In this document: piece after piece, positions 17,721-26,305 of the stretch | How positions within the stretch are numbered: the first letter of the stretch is position 1 | Layout: every line of letters begins with the position of its first letter | From: Erwinia sp039023475 | GTDB lineage: Bacteria; Pseudomonadota; Gammaproteobacteria; Enterobacterales; Enterobacteriaceae | DNA: 64,000 nt | NCBI RefSeq assembly: GCF_039023475.1 | Contig: NZ_JBCHVB010000007.1 | Coordinates: 1 to 64,000, forward strand | Direction of reading: 5' to 3' | The notes under the pieces: generated by a model | The model's database searches: none | Told to the model about the DNA's origin: nothing | Seen by the model: only the letters and a program-made list of their open reading frames with translations | Made by a program: the position numbers and the translations under genes

Positions 17721-18236
17721 CTAGATATGCAGCTCTTTCAGCTTTTCTTTCGGCAGTGCCAGTTCGTCGTTATGGTTAACGCGAATATCATTCTCAATGA
17801 TGTGGCGCGCAATGTCCTGCGCCTCGTCCAGCGAGTGCATTTCATAGGTGCCGCACTGATACTCGTTCAGCTCCGGGATGGTACGCTGGTCGGTCACTTT
17901 CAGTACGTCCTGCATGGCGGCTTTCCACGCAGTTGCCACACGCTGCTCATCCGGCGCGCCAATCAGGCTCATATAGAAACCGGTGCGGCAGCCCATCGGG
18001 GAGATATCAATGATCTCCACGCCATCACCATTCAGGTGATTACGCATAAACCCGGCGAAGAGGTGCTCCAGCGTATGGATTCCGCGCTCCGGCATCACCT
18101 CTTTATTCGGCTTGCAGAAGCGCAGGTCGAACACGGTCAGCGTATCGCCATGAGGTGTGGTCATGGTTTTGGCAACGCGTACCGCAGGTGCCGCCATAAT
18201 CGTATGATCGACGGTAAAGCTATCCAACAATGGCAT
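17721..18236 (-). CDS. luxS: S-ribosylhomocysteine lyase LuxS
   Basis: Cleaves S-ribosylhomocysteine to homocysteine and DPD, the precursor of autoinducer-2; part of the activated methyl cycle. 171 residues as in E. coli. Metal ligands visible: His54 and His58 in HTLEHLFAG and Cys128 in QCGTYEMHS; the catalytic Cys84 is in MGCRTGFY. The promoter region faces micA on the opposite strand. Confidence 0.98.
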   Translation of the reverse strand: MPLLDSFTVDHTIMAAPAVRVAKTMTTPHGDTLTVFDLRFCKPNKEVMPERGIHTLEHLFAGFMRNHLNGDGVEIIDISPMGCRTGFYMSLIGAPDEQRVATAWKAAMQDVLKVTDQRTIPELNEYQCGTYEMHSLDEAQDIARHIIENDIRVNHNDELALPKEKLKELHI

Positions 18237-18274
18237 ATTGTTACCTCAACTGATGAAATTATTTATAGAACGTT

Positions 18275-18302
18275 GAAACTTTCTCTGTCGTACCCGGTCT
18301 TA
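18275..18302 (+). promoter_or_regulatory. Sigma-E promoter of micA
   Basis: GAAACTT (18275-18281) resembles the -35 GGAACTT, followed after 16 bp by TCTTA (18298-18302) at the -10 position, 6 bp before the predicted MicA start. Spacing fits sigma-E promoters, and E. coli micA is sigma-E dependent. Confidence 0.7.
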
Positions 18303-18308
18303 ATCTGT

Positions 18309-18382
18309 GAAAGACGCGCATTTTGTTATCATCATCCCTGACAACAGAGATGTTATTTTGGCCACAGTGATGTGGCCTTTTT
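18309..18382 (+). ncRNA. micA: MicA small regulatory RNA
   Basis: Located between luxS and gshA, its E. coli position. Sequence begins GAAAGACGCGCATTTTG, continues with the conserved TTATCATCATCCCTG region that pairs with the ompA leader, and ends in a GGCCACA / TGTGGCC hairpin with a T5 tract. MicA is an Hfq-dependent repressor of ompA and other outer-membrane genes made during envelope stress. The middle hairpin (about 18340-18355) differs in sequence from E. coli but keeps a stem (AACAGAGATGTT). Confidence 0.92.
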
Positions 18383-18390
18383 CTTTGGTG

Positions 18391-19950
18391 CTAACTGCGG
18401 CTCTTCAGAAAATCCTCAAAGCTAAGCGTATCACTTTCTTCGATTTCCTGCTGGCTAACCTGCGAACGCGCAGCTTCCTCTGCAAAGCGATCTTCGCTCA
18501 GGATGGCCAGAGGCTCCTCTGCCAGCTGATGGCGATACTGTTCCGCCAGCGCCAGCCCCGTTCCGCTGATGCCGTTCTCTTTCATCGTTTTCAGAATGCG
18601 GGCCGAGTAGGTCAGCTCCGGATCGTCAAAACAGGCGACCAGACGATCGCAAACTTCCTGATACTGATGATTGCCGTGCTGGCTGTCCAGCGTCTGCGCC
18701 ACGCGGCGAAGATCGCTGAAAAGCGTTTTGCCAACTTCCGCCAGCGGGCTTTGCGCTTCGCCGCAGCCAATGCCCAGCATCAGGCCCGGCTTGCGCCCTT
18801 CCAGAATCACCCGGTTCCAGTTTGCCCGCGTGCACTGCAGCTCATCGCTGCTCATCTCTGGCGCTTCCGCCAGCGTGCACCAGATCAGGAAAAGATCGAG
18901 GAAGCGGACCTGGTTGGCATCCACGCCGGTTGGCGAGAATGGGTTAATATCCAGCGAGCGCACTTCAATATATTCAATACCGCCGCGCAGCAGGGCATCA
19001 GAGGGATTTTCGCCGGGGCGCGTCACGCGCTTAGGACGAATGGGCGCATACAGCTCATTCTCAATTTGCAGAACGTTAGTGTTGAGCTGAAGCCAGTTGC
19101 CCTGCTCATCCTTCGTTCCCATCCGCGCATACTCTTCTGAAGGCGTTTTAATCGCCGCCTTCAGCGCTTTCACATAATCGGGCAGATTATTGAAGGTGAT
19201 GCCCAGTCCGCTCTGAGACTTATTGGTATAGCCCAGATCGCTCAGCCGTAACGAGGTCGCATAAGGCAGATAAAGCATTCCTTTGTCGGTACGCTCAAAA
19301 GGCAGCTTCGTCTCTTTTCCCTGCAGGAAAGAGGAGCAGATCGCCGGCGAAGCGCCAAACAGGAAAGGAATGATCCAGCCAAACCGATAATAGTTACGGA
19401 TCAGGCGCAGATAACCGTCTGAAATCGCCTCATGACCGCTCTGCTCATCCACAACCCCCGCTCTCGCCTGCCAGAAGCTCATCGGCAGAGAGAAGTTGTA
19501 ATGAACGCCTGAAATTACCTGCATCAGGGCGCCATAGCGATTTTTCAGTCCCTGACGGTAGAGCGTTTTCATCCGGCCAATGTTGGAAGTGCCGTACTGA
19601 GCCAGTTCTATCTCACTACTGTCTTCAATCAGGCACGGCATACTCATTGGCCACATGCGCTCCTCGCCTAAGTCGCGGGCGACGTGGCGATGAATGTCAC
19701 GCAGAAAAGCCAGCAGACGATCGATATCGTCATGCACCGGCGTAATAAATTCCAGCAGCGTTTCCGCAAAGTCAGTGGTAATCCACTTATGCGTTAAAGC
19801 GGAGCCAAGAGATTGGGGGTGCCCGGTAGTGGCCAGGTGCCCATCGGGTCTGACGCGTAGCGTCTCGCGTTCAATACCGCGACCAATGCCTTTGAGTGCG
19901 TCAGGATGAGCTTCCAGCCAGGAAAGCGCCTGTGATACATCCGGGATCAA
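18391..19950 (-). CDS. gshA: Glutamate-cysteine ligase GshA
   Basis: First, rate-limiting enzyme of glutathione synthesis (ATP-dependent gamma-Glu-Cys formation); proteobacterial type 1 family. 519 residues; E. coli 518. Conserved: RGIERETLRV (ATP/Glu site), ITTDFAETLLEFITP, YGALMQVISGVHYNFSLP, EVRSLDINPFSPTGVD. The start is set at TTG 19950 (LIPDVSQAL) because GGGAGG lies 5 nt before it and the next residues match the E. coli N-terminus; a longer open frame back to 20067 would run into yqaA. Confidence 0.95.
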   Translation of the reverse strand: MIPDVSQALSWLEAHPDALKGIGRGIERETLRVRPDGHLATTGHPQSLGSALTHKWITTDFAETLLEFITPVHDDIDRLLAFLRDIHRHVARDLGEERMWPMSMPCLIEDSSEIELAQYGTSNIGRMKTLYRQGLKNRYGALMQVISGVHYNFSLPMSFWQARAGVVDEQSGHEAISDGYLRLIRNYYRFGWIIPFLFGASPAICSSFLQGKETKLPFERTDKGMLYLPYATSLRLSDLGYTNKSQSGLGITFNNLPDYVKALKAAIKTPSEEYARMGTKDEQGNWLQLNTNVLQIENELYAPIRPKRVTRPGENPSDALLRGGIEYIEVRSLDINPFSPTGVDANQVRFLDLFLIWCTLAEAPEMSSDELQCTRANWNRVILEGRKPGLMLGIGCGEAQSPLAEVGKTLFSDLRRVAQTLDSQHGNHQYQEVCDRLVACFDDPELTYSARILKTMKENGISGTGLALAEQYRHQLAEEPLAILSEDRFAEEAARSQVSQQEIEESDTLSFEDFLKSRS

Positions 19951-20020
19951 ATTGACCTCCCGCTCGGAGAAATTTTTATTGTTTAGCATAATGTTAACCG
20001 CAGCGCCGATTATTCGCGAA

Positions 20021-20449
20021 TCAGTGCCACCATTCCATGCCCTGTAATGTTGCGAAAGCCAGCGCAACGTAACGTAAGGTCTTGCCGACGGCGAGAAAAA
20101 TCACCGAAGGTAGCCAGGCGAAACGAAGCCAGCCGGCGAGAACGCACAGCAGGTCGCCCATTACGGGTAACCAGCTGAGGAGTAATGCAGCAGGCCCCCA
20201 TCGGTGCAGCCACGCTGTTGCTGTGTCATGCCATCGCCCCTGCCCTTTTACCGGCAGACAGCGACCAAGGATAATATTTGTCAGGCCACCAAGTGTATTA
20301 CCAAGTGCGGCAATCAGGATAATGGCGCTGATTGAGACTTTTCCGTTTATCAGCAGGCCCGCCAGCAGCACTTCCGAACTGCCAGGCAGCAGCGTGGCGC
20401 TCAGGAAACTGCTGGCGAACATTGAACCGTAGGTCAGCCACTCGCTCAC
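20021..20449 (-). CDS. yqaA: YqaA family inner-membrane protein
   Basis: 142-residue protein of the SNARE-associated/DedA-like family with four or so hydrophobic segments (SSFLSATLLPGSSEVLLAG; SISAIILIAALGNTLGG). The length and C-terminus (LQGMEWWH) match E. coli YqaA (LQGMMWWH). Function not established; DedA relatives act as lipid or undecaprenyl-phosphate transporters. Its ATG overlaps the yqaB stop (4 bp), indicating translational coupling. Confidence 0.9.
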   Translation of the reverse strand: MSEWLTYGSMFASSFLSATLLPGSSEVLLAGLLINGKVSISAIILIAALGNTLGGLTNIILGRCLPVKGQGRWHDTATAWLHRWGPAALLLSWLPVMGDLLCVLAGWLRFAWLPSVIFLAVGKTLRYVALAFATLQGMEWWH

Positions 20450-21018
20450 AGCAGACGAACGTCAACAAAATCCATCCCCGCCGCCTTCGCCGCCTGAATG
20501 CCGAAATCAGCATCTTCAAAAACGACGCAGCGAGTAGGCTCCACGTTCATCAACTCGGCGCAGCGCAGAAAAGTATCAGGTTCCGGTTTGTGGCGGGTGA
20601 CATCATCTGCCCCGACGATGGCATCAAAATAGTCACGCAGCCCCAGATGCTGGAGAAGCGCTTCCGCCATGGCATGTTCGCTGCCCGTGCCCACGGCCAT
20701 AGGACGCTGCCCTTTCCAGGCCTTAACCACCTCAATCAGCGGTAGCGGACGAACGGTATCGAACAGCATCGTCCTGAGCGCGGCGGTTTTCTCTTGTGCC
20801 AGGGTAACAGGATCGAGATCGCTCTGATGGCTGGCGATAATGACCTCCGCGATACGCCAGCTGGGCGAGCCGTTGAGGCCCGTTATCGTGCGCTCGTCAA
20901 AGGTCAGCCCGTGACGGGCCAGAACGGTTTGCCAGGCTTTACGGTGCGTCGGTTCAGTATCCAGAATGGTGCCATCCATATCGAATATCAAACCTTCATA
21001 TTGACCGTACATACTCAC
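20446..21018 (-). CDS. yqaB: YqaB HAD phosphatase (fructose-1-phosphate / 6-phosphogluconate type)
   Basis: HAD-superfamily phosphatase; E. coli YqaB hydrolyses fructose 1-phosphate and 6-phosphogluconate in vitro. 190 residues. Motif I DMDGTILDTEP (nucleophile Asp), motif II Thr/Ser in AVGTGSEH, motif III Lys in HKPEPDTFL, motif IV FEDADFGIQAA. Followed directly by yqaA and then gshA, likely one transcript. Confidence 0.94.
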   Translation of the reverse strand: MSMYGQYEGLIFDMDGTILDTEPTHRKAWQTVLARHGLTFDERTITGLNGSPSWRIAEVIIASHQSDLDPVTLAQEKTAALRTMLFDTVRPLPLIEVVKAWKGQRPMAVGTGSEHAMAEALLQHLGLRDYFDAIVGADDVTRHKPEPDTFLRCAELMNVEPTRCVVFEDADFGIQAAKAAGMDFVDVRLL

Positions 21019-21333
21019 CCCTAACCCCGATTAACCGAACGGTTACTTTAGCGCAAAGCTCTCTACTTGTCGCTGTCGGCATGGATCCGCAAATGCCTTG
21101 AAATAATTGAGGATTTTCATTATCAGAATTTGTCGTTGGGGAAAATCCAGCCGGCTGAACGTTATAAAAACTGGATAATCAGCGAGATAAGCGAAAATCA
21201 GATGACAGAAGCCTTTATCTGCAATGGTCACGTTACCGAAACGAGTAAAATGGTAAGCGCTGAACGCGATAAAGATTAACGGGATAAGTAACAGGGATGG
21301 TAAGCGTAACGACGGGAAGTGGTGAAGCAGAAA
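21019..21333. other. Gap between yqaB and the tRNA cluster
   Basis: 315 bp without a credible gene. An A/T-rich segment (21100-21290) has a 70-codon open frame with no ribosome site or family resemblance. No clear terminator for the tRNA operon was found; weak hairpins only. Confidence 0.4.
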
Positions 21334-21410
21334 TGGTGCATCCGGGAGGATTCGAACCTCCGACCGCTCGGTTCGTAGCCGAGTACTCTATCCAGCTGAG
21401 CTACGGATGC
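21334..21410 (-). tRNA. argQ: tRNA-Arg (ACG)
   Basis: 77 nt with encoded CCA; anticodon loop CTACGAA in stem CTCGG/CCGAG, T-arm GGTTCGAATCC. Fourth of four identical tRNA-Arg genes in transcription order; ACG is converted to ICG and reads CGU/CGC/CGA. Gene letter assigned by position relative to E. coli. Confidence 0.97.
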
Positions 21411-21476
21411 ATCGGGTAATACAGGGGAACTGCCGCATCGAGGCGTTAAAGACCCAACTCAGTGCGTTTTGAATAA

Positions 21477-21553
21477 TGGTGCATCCGGGAGGATTCGAAC
21501 CTCCGACCGCTCGGTTCGTAGCCGAGTACTCTATCCAGCTGAGCTACGGATGC
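21477..21553 (-). tRNA. argZ: tRNA-Arg (ACG)
   Basis: Identical 77-nt copy; the sequence just after its 5' end on the map (ATCGGATAATACAGGGG) is nearly the same as that after the preceding copy, a sign of unit duplication. Confidence 0.97.
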
Positions 21554-21656
21554 ATCGGATAATACAGGGGGAGATAACGTGACAAGCCTGAGGAGATACT
21601 GAAGAAACTGACACTCCACTTTACGCCGTACGGGGATAAGCCCTTTCGGTATAAAA

Positions 21657-21733
21657 TGGTGCATCCGGGAGGATTCGAACCTCCGACCGCTCGGTTCGTA
21701 GCCGAGTACTCTATCCAGCTGAGCTACGGATGC
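21657..21733 (-). tRNA. argY: tRNA-Arg (ACG)
   Basis: Identical 77-nt copy, CCA encoded. Confidence 0.97.
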
Positions 21734-21923
21734 ATTGCAAATTCTGGTATAACGCAGGGTGCTAACGACTCACCTTGATACAGGCTGCTAACACCGTATC
21801 CTGAAACTAAAACAGGTTGTGTCCGTTCTGAACGAGAAGGCTTAACATCTCCATCTTCATTCCTGTTCTGCCTGGGCCAGTGCTGCAGCTGACAGTTCAG
21901 TGGAACAACATGCTCTTCTAAAG

Positions 21924-22000
21924 TGGTGCATCCGGGAGGATTCGAACCTCCGACCGCTCGGTTCGTAGCCGAGTACTCTATCCAGCTGAGCTACGGATGC
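21924..22000 (-). tRNA. argV: tRNA-Arg (ACG)
   Basis: Identical 77-nt copy, only 3 bp from tRNA-Ser, CCA encoded. Confidence 0.97.
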
Positions 22001-22003
22001 AAA

Positions 22004-22096
22004 TGGCGGTGAGGCGGGGATTCGAACCCCGGATGCAGCTTTTGACCGCATACTCCCTTAGCAGGGGAGCGCCTTCAGCCTCTCGGCCACCTCACC
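22004..22096 (-). tRNA. serV: tRNA-Ser (GCT)
   Basis: 93-nt class II tRNA with long variable arm; anticodon GCT in loop CTGCTAA reading AGC/AGU. Encoded CCA. First gene of the serV-argVYZQ operon, the E. coli arrangement. Confidence 0.97.
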
Positions 22097-22160
22097 ATAC
22101 GCACTCTTGCGAGTTGTGCTTCAGAACGTTGTATCTGCTCATCGGCACTGCGTGGCGCAC

Positions 22161-22188
22161 ATATTACTTTGGCGGACTTATAAGTCAA
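22161..22188 (-). promoter_or_regulatory. Promoter of the serV-arg tRNA operon
   Basis: Minus strand TTGACT (22188-22183), 16-bp spacer, TAATAT (22166-22161), followed by a GC-rich discriminator GTGCGCC, typical of stringently controlled stable-RNA promoters. Confidence 0.8.
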
Positions 22189-22404
22189 ACAATTTTTCCC
22201 CTTCCGTGTTTAATTGCACAATTCCCACGCAATAAGGGCATTTTGACGGCAAAAAGAGTGAATTATCAACAAAGAGGATATTGCCGCGCGCTAAAAAAAC
22301 GGCATAAGCAAATCAGAGGGAAAAGAAAGAAAAGGAAAGGCTGAGGGAGGAAAGCGTGAAGAAACCGGTAGCGCCTCGCTGCAGATAGCGAGGCGCTGGA
22401 TCCG
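22189..22404 (-). other. Gap csrA / tRNA operon with csrA terminator-like hairpin
   Basis: Holds a perfect 11-bp stem AGCGCCTCGCT / AGCGAGGCGCT at 22370-22397, 7 bp after the csrA stop, most likely its terminator although the T tract (TTTCTTC) starts some bases later. The rest (22200-22360) is A-rich and shows no gene. Confidence 0.55.
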
Positions 22405-22590
22405 TTAGTAACTCGTTTGCTGAGTTTTTTCGGCCTGGATACGCTGATAGATCTCTTCACGATGGACCGATACTTCTTTAGGGGCGTTCACACCGATGCG
22501 AACCTGGTTCCCTTTCACTCCCAGCACCGTTACAGTCACCTCATCGCCAATCATGAGGGTTTCACCAACTCGACGAGTTAGAATAAGCAT
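22405..22590 (-). CDS. csrA: Carbon storage regulator CsrA
   Basis: Dimeric RNA-binding protein that binds GGA motifs in mRNA leaders and controls glycogen, motility and biofilm genes. 61 residues, nearly identical to E. coli (MLILTRRVGETLMIGDEV; RNA-contact residues in the N-terminal strand and RIGVNAPKEVSVHREEIY). Ribosome site AAGGAGCAAAGA is the E. coli one. A 245-bp gap to alaS should contain its own promoters. Confidence 0.98.
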   Translation of the reverse strand: MLILTRRVGETLMIGDEVTVTVLGVKGNQVRIGVNAPKEVSVHREEIYQRIQAEKTQQTSY

Positions 22591-22835
22591 TCTTTGCTCC
22601 TTGAAAGATTAAAAGAGTCGGGTCAACTGTCTCCCGGCATATCCATCGTATTACGCTAAATGTAGACCATGACAAATACATCACAAGCACATCATCATAC
22701 CAATACATTCTGCTGATACTAAGTTTAGCCGAAATACACGCTATCAACCCGACTTTATGATTTTATGGGCGCACCTGACAGAAAACGCTGCCTCAACCTG
22801 CCACAACGCTTTCTGAGATGCATTTTTTTAAGGGC

Positions 22836-25463
22836 TTACAGTTTTTCTGCAACCCATGATTCAACGCCACCCAGCGCAGCAGGCAGCGCCTGAGCGTCCG
22901 TGCCTCCAGCCTGAGCCATATCCGGTCGTCCGCCACCTTTACCGCCAACCTGCTGAGCCAGGGTGCCCACCAGCTCGCCAGCCTTGACGCGGTCAGTCAG
23001 ATCTTTGGTCACCCCGGCGATCAGGGAGACTTTGCCATCGGAAACCGTTGCCAGCACGATAATCGCGGATTTGAGCTGATTTTTCAGCTCGTCAACCATC
23101 GTACGCAGCATTTTGGGCTCCACGTTAGCCAATTCGCTTACCAGCAGCTTCGCCCCTTTCACATCAATGGCCTTGCTGCTCAGCGAGGCGCTTTCCTGGG
23201 CCGCCTGCTGATCTTTCAACTGCTGTAGTTCCCGTTCCAGCGCGCGCGCATGATCGATCACCCCACGCACTTTCTCACTCAGATTACTGCTGTTCGCCTT
23301 CACCAGCTGAGCAATATCCTGCAGCTGCTCACTCTGTGCATAAACCTGATTCAGCGCCCTCTCGCCGGTAACCGCCTCAATACGGCGAATGCCTGCGGCG
23401 GTGCCGGACTCAGTGAGAATGCGGAACAGGCCAATATCGCCCGTGCGGCTGGCGTGTGTCCCGCCGCACAGCTCGGTAGAGAAGTCGCCCATCGACAATA
23501 CGCGCACGCGATCGTCATATTTCTCGCCGAACAGCGCCATTGCGCCGTGCGCTTTGGCTGCCTCAAGATCCATAATGTTGGTCTCAATGGCCAGATTGCG
23601 GCGCACCTGAGCATTGACGATCTCTTCAACCTGGCGGATTTCCTGCGGCTTCATCGCCTCAAAATGAGAGAAGTCGAAGCGCAGATATTTATCATTAACC
23701 AGTGAGCCCTTCTGCGCCACATGATGGCCCAGAACCTGACGCAGCGCAGCATGAAGCAGGTGCGTTGCCGAATGGTTCAGGCGAATGCGGGCACGGCGCG
23801 CCTCATCCACGTGGGCAGCCAGACGGTCCCCTACGCGCACCTGGCCCGAGGCCAGCTTGCCGATATGACCAATCGCCTGACCATATTTCTGGGTGTCGGT
23901 GACGGCAAACAGCGCGGCATCGCTTTTCAGCTCGCCGGTATCGCCGACCTGGCCGCCAGACTCACCGTAGAACGGCGTCTCGTCCAGAACAATCACCCCT
24001 TCCTGGCCTGCGGTAATGGCCGTGGCGGGCTGACCGTCCACGAAAATCGCCTTAACGGCGGCGCTCAGCGCCAGCTGCTCGTAGCCTTTGAAGCTTGAGG
24101 CTTCATCAATGCGGATCACATTGTTGTAATCGGTGCCGAAACCACTGGCTTCACGGGCACGCTGACGCTGCTGCTCCATCGCCCGCTCAAAGCCAGCTTC
24201 ATCGATTTTCAGATTACGCTCACGGCAGACATCCGCCGTCAGATCGACCGGGAAGCCGAAGGTGTCGTAAAGGCGGAAGACCGTTTCGCCATCCAGCGTA
24301 TCGCCCTGCACTTTTTCCAGCTCTTCATCCAGCAGCGCCAGCCCACGCTCAAGCGTTTTGGCAAACTGCTCTTCTTCGGTTCGCAGGATCTGCTCGACCT
24401 GTGCCTGCTGCTCCGCCAGCGCCTCACCTGCCGCGCCCATCACCTCAATCAGGGGCGCAACCAGCTTCCAGAAGAAGGTGCCCTGCGCGCCCAGCATATT
24501 GCCGTGACGGACAGCGCGACGAATAATGCGGCGCAGCACGTAGCCACGGTTTTCGTTAGAAGGTGTGACGCCGTCAGAGACGAGGAAGGCACAGGAGCGG
24601 ATATGGTCAGCAATCACGCGCAGTGATTTACTGGAGAGATCGGTAGCGCCCGTCACTTCCGCAACGGATTTGATCAGCTTCTGGAACAGATCGATTTCGT
24701 AGTTGGAATTCACATGCTGCAGAACGGCCGTAATACGCTCAAGTCCCATGCCGGTATCGACGGAAGGTTTCGGCAGCGGCAGCATGGTACCGTCAGACTG
24801 GCGGTTGAACTGCATAAAGACGATGTTCCAGATTTCGATAAAACGATCGCCATCTTCTTCCGGGCTTCCCGGCGGGCCACCCCAGATATGCTCGCCATGA
24901 TCGAAGAAAATCTCCGAGCAAGGGCCGCACGGGCCGGTATCACCCATCTGCCAGAAGTTATCTGACGCATAAGCGCTGCCCTTGTTATCCCCGATGCGGA
25001 TGATGCGCTCACGCGGCACCCCCACTTCTTTTTCCCAGATATCGAAGGCTTCGTCGTCAGTCTCGTAAACGGTGACCCACAGCTTCTCTTTCGGCAGGTT
25101 AAACCACTGCTCGCCGGTAAGGAGTTCCCAGGCAAAGCCGATCGCTTCGCGCTTGAAGTAATCACCAAAGCTGAAGTTGCCCAGCATTTCAAAGAAAGTG
25201 TGGTGACGCGCCGTGTAGCCCACGTTTTCTAAATCGTTGTGCTTGCCGCCCGCACGCACGCAGCGCTGGGAGGTGGTGGCGCGGGAATAGTTGCGCTTAT
25301 CCCCGCCCAGGAAAACGTCTTTGAACTGGTTCATGCCGGCGTTGGTAAAAAGCAGCGTCGGGTCATTGGTCGGAACAAGGGAGCTGCTGGCTACAACCTG
25401 ATGTCCCTTGCTCTGGAAAAAGTCGAGAAACGCCTGGCGAATCTCCGCAGTGCTCTTGCTCAT
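22836..25463 (-). CDS. alaS: Alanyl-tRNA synthetase
   Basis: Class II synthetase charging tRNA-Ala. 875 residues (E. coli 876). Aminoacylation domain with NDPTLLFTNAGMNQFKDVFLG and motif 2 region RATTSQRCVRAGGKHNDLENVG, editing domain with zinc/hydrolysis motif HSATHLLHAAL and CGGTHASRTGDIG, C-terminal C-Ala/DHHA1 region with GGKGGGRPDMAQAGG. Upstream of csrA and downstream of recX, the conserved order. Confidence 0.98.
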   Translation of the reverse strand: MSKSTAEIRQAFLDFFQSKGHQVVASSSLVPTNDPTLLFTNAGMNQFKDVFLGGDKRNYSRATTSQRCVRAGGKHNDLENVGYTARHHTFFEMLGNFSFGDYFKREAIGFAWELLTGEQWFNLPKEKLWVTVYETDDEAFDIWEKEVGVPRERIIRIGDNKGSAYASDNFWQMGDTGPCGPCSEIFFDHGEHIWGGPPGSPEEDGDRFIEIWNIVFMQFNRQSDGTMLPLPKPSVDTGMGLERITAVLQHVNSNYEIDLFQKLIKSVAEVTGATDLSSKSLRVIADHIRSCAFLVSDGVTPSNENRGYVLRRIIRRAVRHGNMLGAQGTFFWKLVAPLIEVMGAAGEALAEQQAQVEQILRTEEEQFAKTLERGLALLDEELEKVQGDTLDGETVFRLYDTFGFPVDLTADVCRERNLKIDEAGFERAMEQQRQRAREASGFGTDYNNVIRIDEASSFKGYEQLALSAAVKAIFVDGQPATAITAGQEGVIVLDETPFYGESGGQVGDTGELKSDAALFAVTDTQKYGQAIGHIGKLASGQVRVGDRLAAHVDEARRARIRLNHSATHLLHAALRQVLGHHVAQKGSLVNDKYLRFDFSHFEAMKPQEIRQVEEIVNAQVRRNLAIETNIMDLEAAKAHGAMALFGEKYDDRVRVLSMGDFSTELCGGTHASRTGDIGLFRILTESGTAAGIRRIEAVTGERALNQVYAQSEQLQDIAQLVKANSSNLSEKVRGVIDHARALERELQQLKDQQAAQESASLSSKAIDVKGAKLLVSELANVEPKMLRTMVDELKNQLKSAIIVLATVSDGKVSLIAGVTKDLTDRVKAGELVGTLAQQVGGKGGGRPDMAQAGGTDAQALPAALGGVESWVAEKL

Positions 25464-25600
25464 AATTATCCTGGAATCACGCTTGCGAATATTTCGTGGG
25501 TTGTTTCACCGGCAGGGAGGCCCTTTTCCCGGCAACGCACGAACAAAAAGTGATGAATAAGATAAATTTTCTTCGGGGGGAAGTAAAATCCCATCGCAGG

Positions 25601-26116
25601 TCATTCGTCAAAATTAGAGAAAATCCCACGAATATCTTCTGAAAAGAAGCCTTTGGTCATCAGATAGCGCTGTACTTTGGCTTTTTCCTTCCAGTCGGTG
25701 GGCAGTGGCAGACCAAACTTGCGTACCGCCACTTCATAAGCCTCTCTTTGCCAGTCGATATCGGCTCCGGCGAGCGCTTCATCCGTCAGGGATTTATCCA
25801 CGCCCTTCTGCCCCAGCTCCATGCGGATACGCTGCGGGCCATAGCCTTTCCGGCTGCGGCTCGCCACGAAGCGCCCGGCAAAGTGGGCATCATCCAGATA
25901 GCGATTCTCATAACACCAGGCCACCACGCGGTCGATCTGCTCCGGCGTGATAATTTCCGGCTCCTGGGCTTTATTTTTAGCAAACATGGCTGCGCGTTCA
26001 GCCGACAGCGACAGCTTGCGGCGTAATTCCGTCTCGCTGTGGTCGCGCATCGCCAGGATGCGCATCGCCCTGTCAAGCAGGCGCGTAAACTGGTTACGTT
26101 CAGTGGCGTCAGACAT
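25601..26116 (-). CDS. recX: Recombination regulator RecX
   Basis: Caps RecA filaments and limits their extension. 171 residues (E. coli 166), made of three-helix repeats; conserved LAMRDHSETELRRKL and GYGPQRIRMELGQKGV. Directly downstream of recA on the same strand, with an intervening terminator that would allow only some read-through, as known in E. coli. Confidence 0.95.
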   Translation of the reverse strand: MSDATERNQFTRLLDRAMRILAMRDHSETELRRKLSLSAERAAMFAKNKAQEPEIITPEQIDRVVAWCYENRYLDDAHFAGRFVASRSRKGYGPQRIRMELGQKGVDKSLTDEALAGADIDWQREAYEVAVRKFGLPLPTDWKEKAKVQRYLMTKGFFSEDIRGIFSNFDE

Positions 26117-26227
26117 CTTACTCCACGGGGTTTTCAGGTAAATGGTGCGGTCAGGCTAAGGGTAGCGGTGAACGTGCAAAGAAACAAAGGTGTTTAGCGG
26201 AGGCATCGGGAGGTAAAGCTTAAGCAT

Positions 26228-26256
26228 AAAAAAAGAGCGGCTGTTAAGCCGCTCTT
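26228..26256 (-). terminator. recA terminator
   Basis: Stem AAGAGCGGC / GCCGCTCTT with TTAACA loop and T7 tract on the minus strand, 49 bp after the recA stop and before recX. Confidence 0.9.
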
Positions 26257-26305
26257 AGATGTTCAGTCTGGCCCCGGTAGAAAATATACCGCCGGGAGCT
26301 GAGGA

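Noticed and set aside
21067..21279. 70-codon plus-strand frame before the tRNA cluster
   Set aside because: No ribosome site, no hydrophobic or domain pattern, AT-rich spacer.
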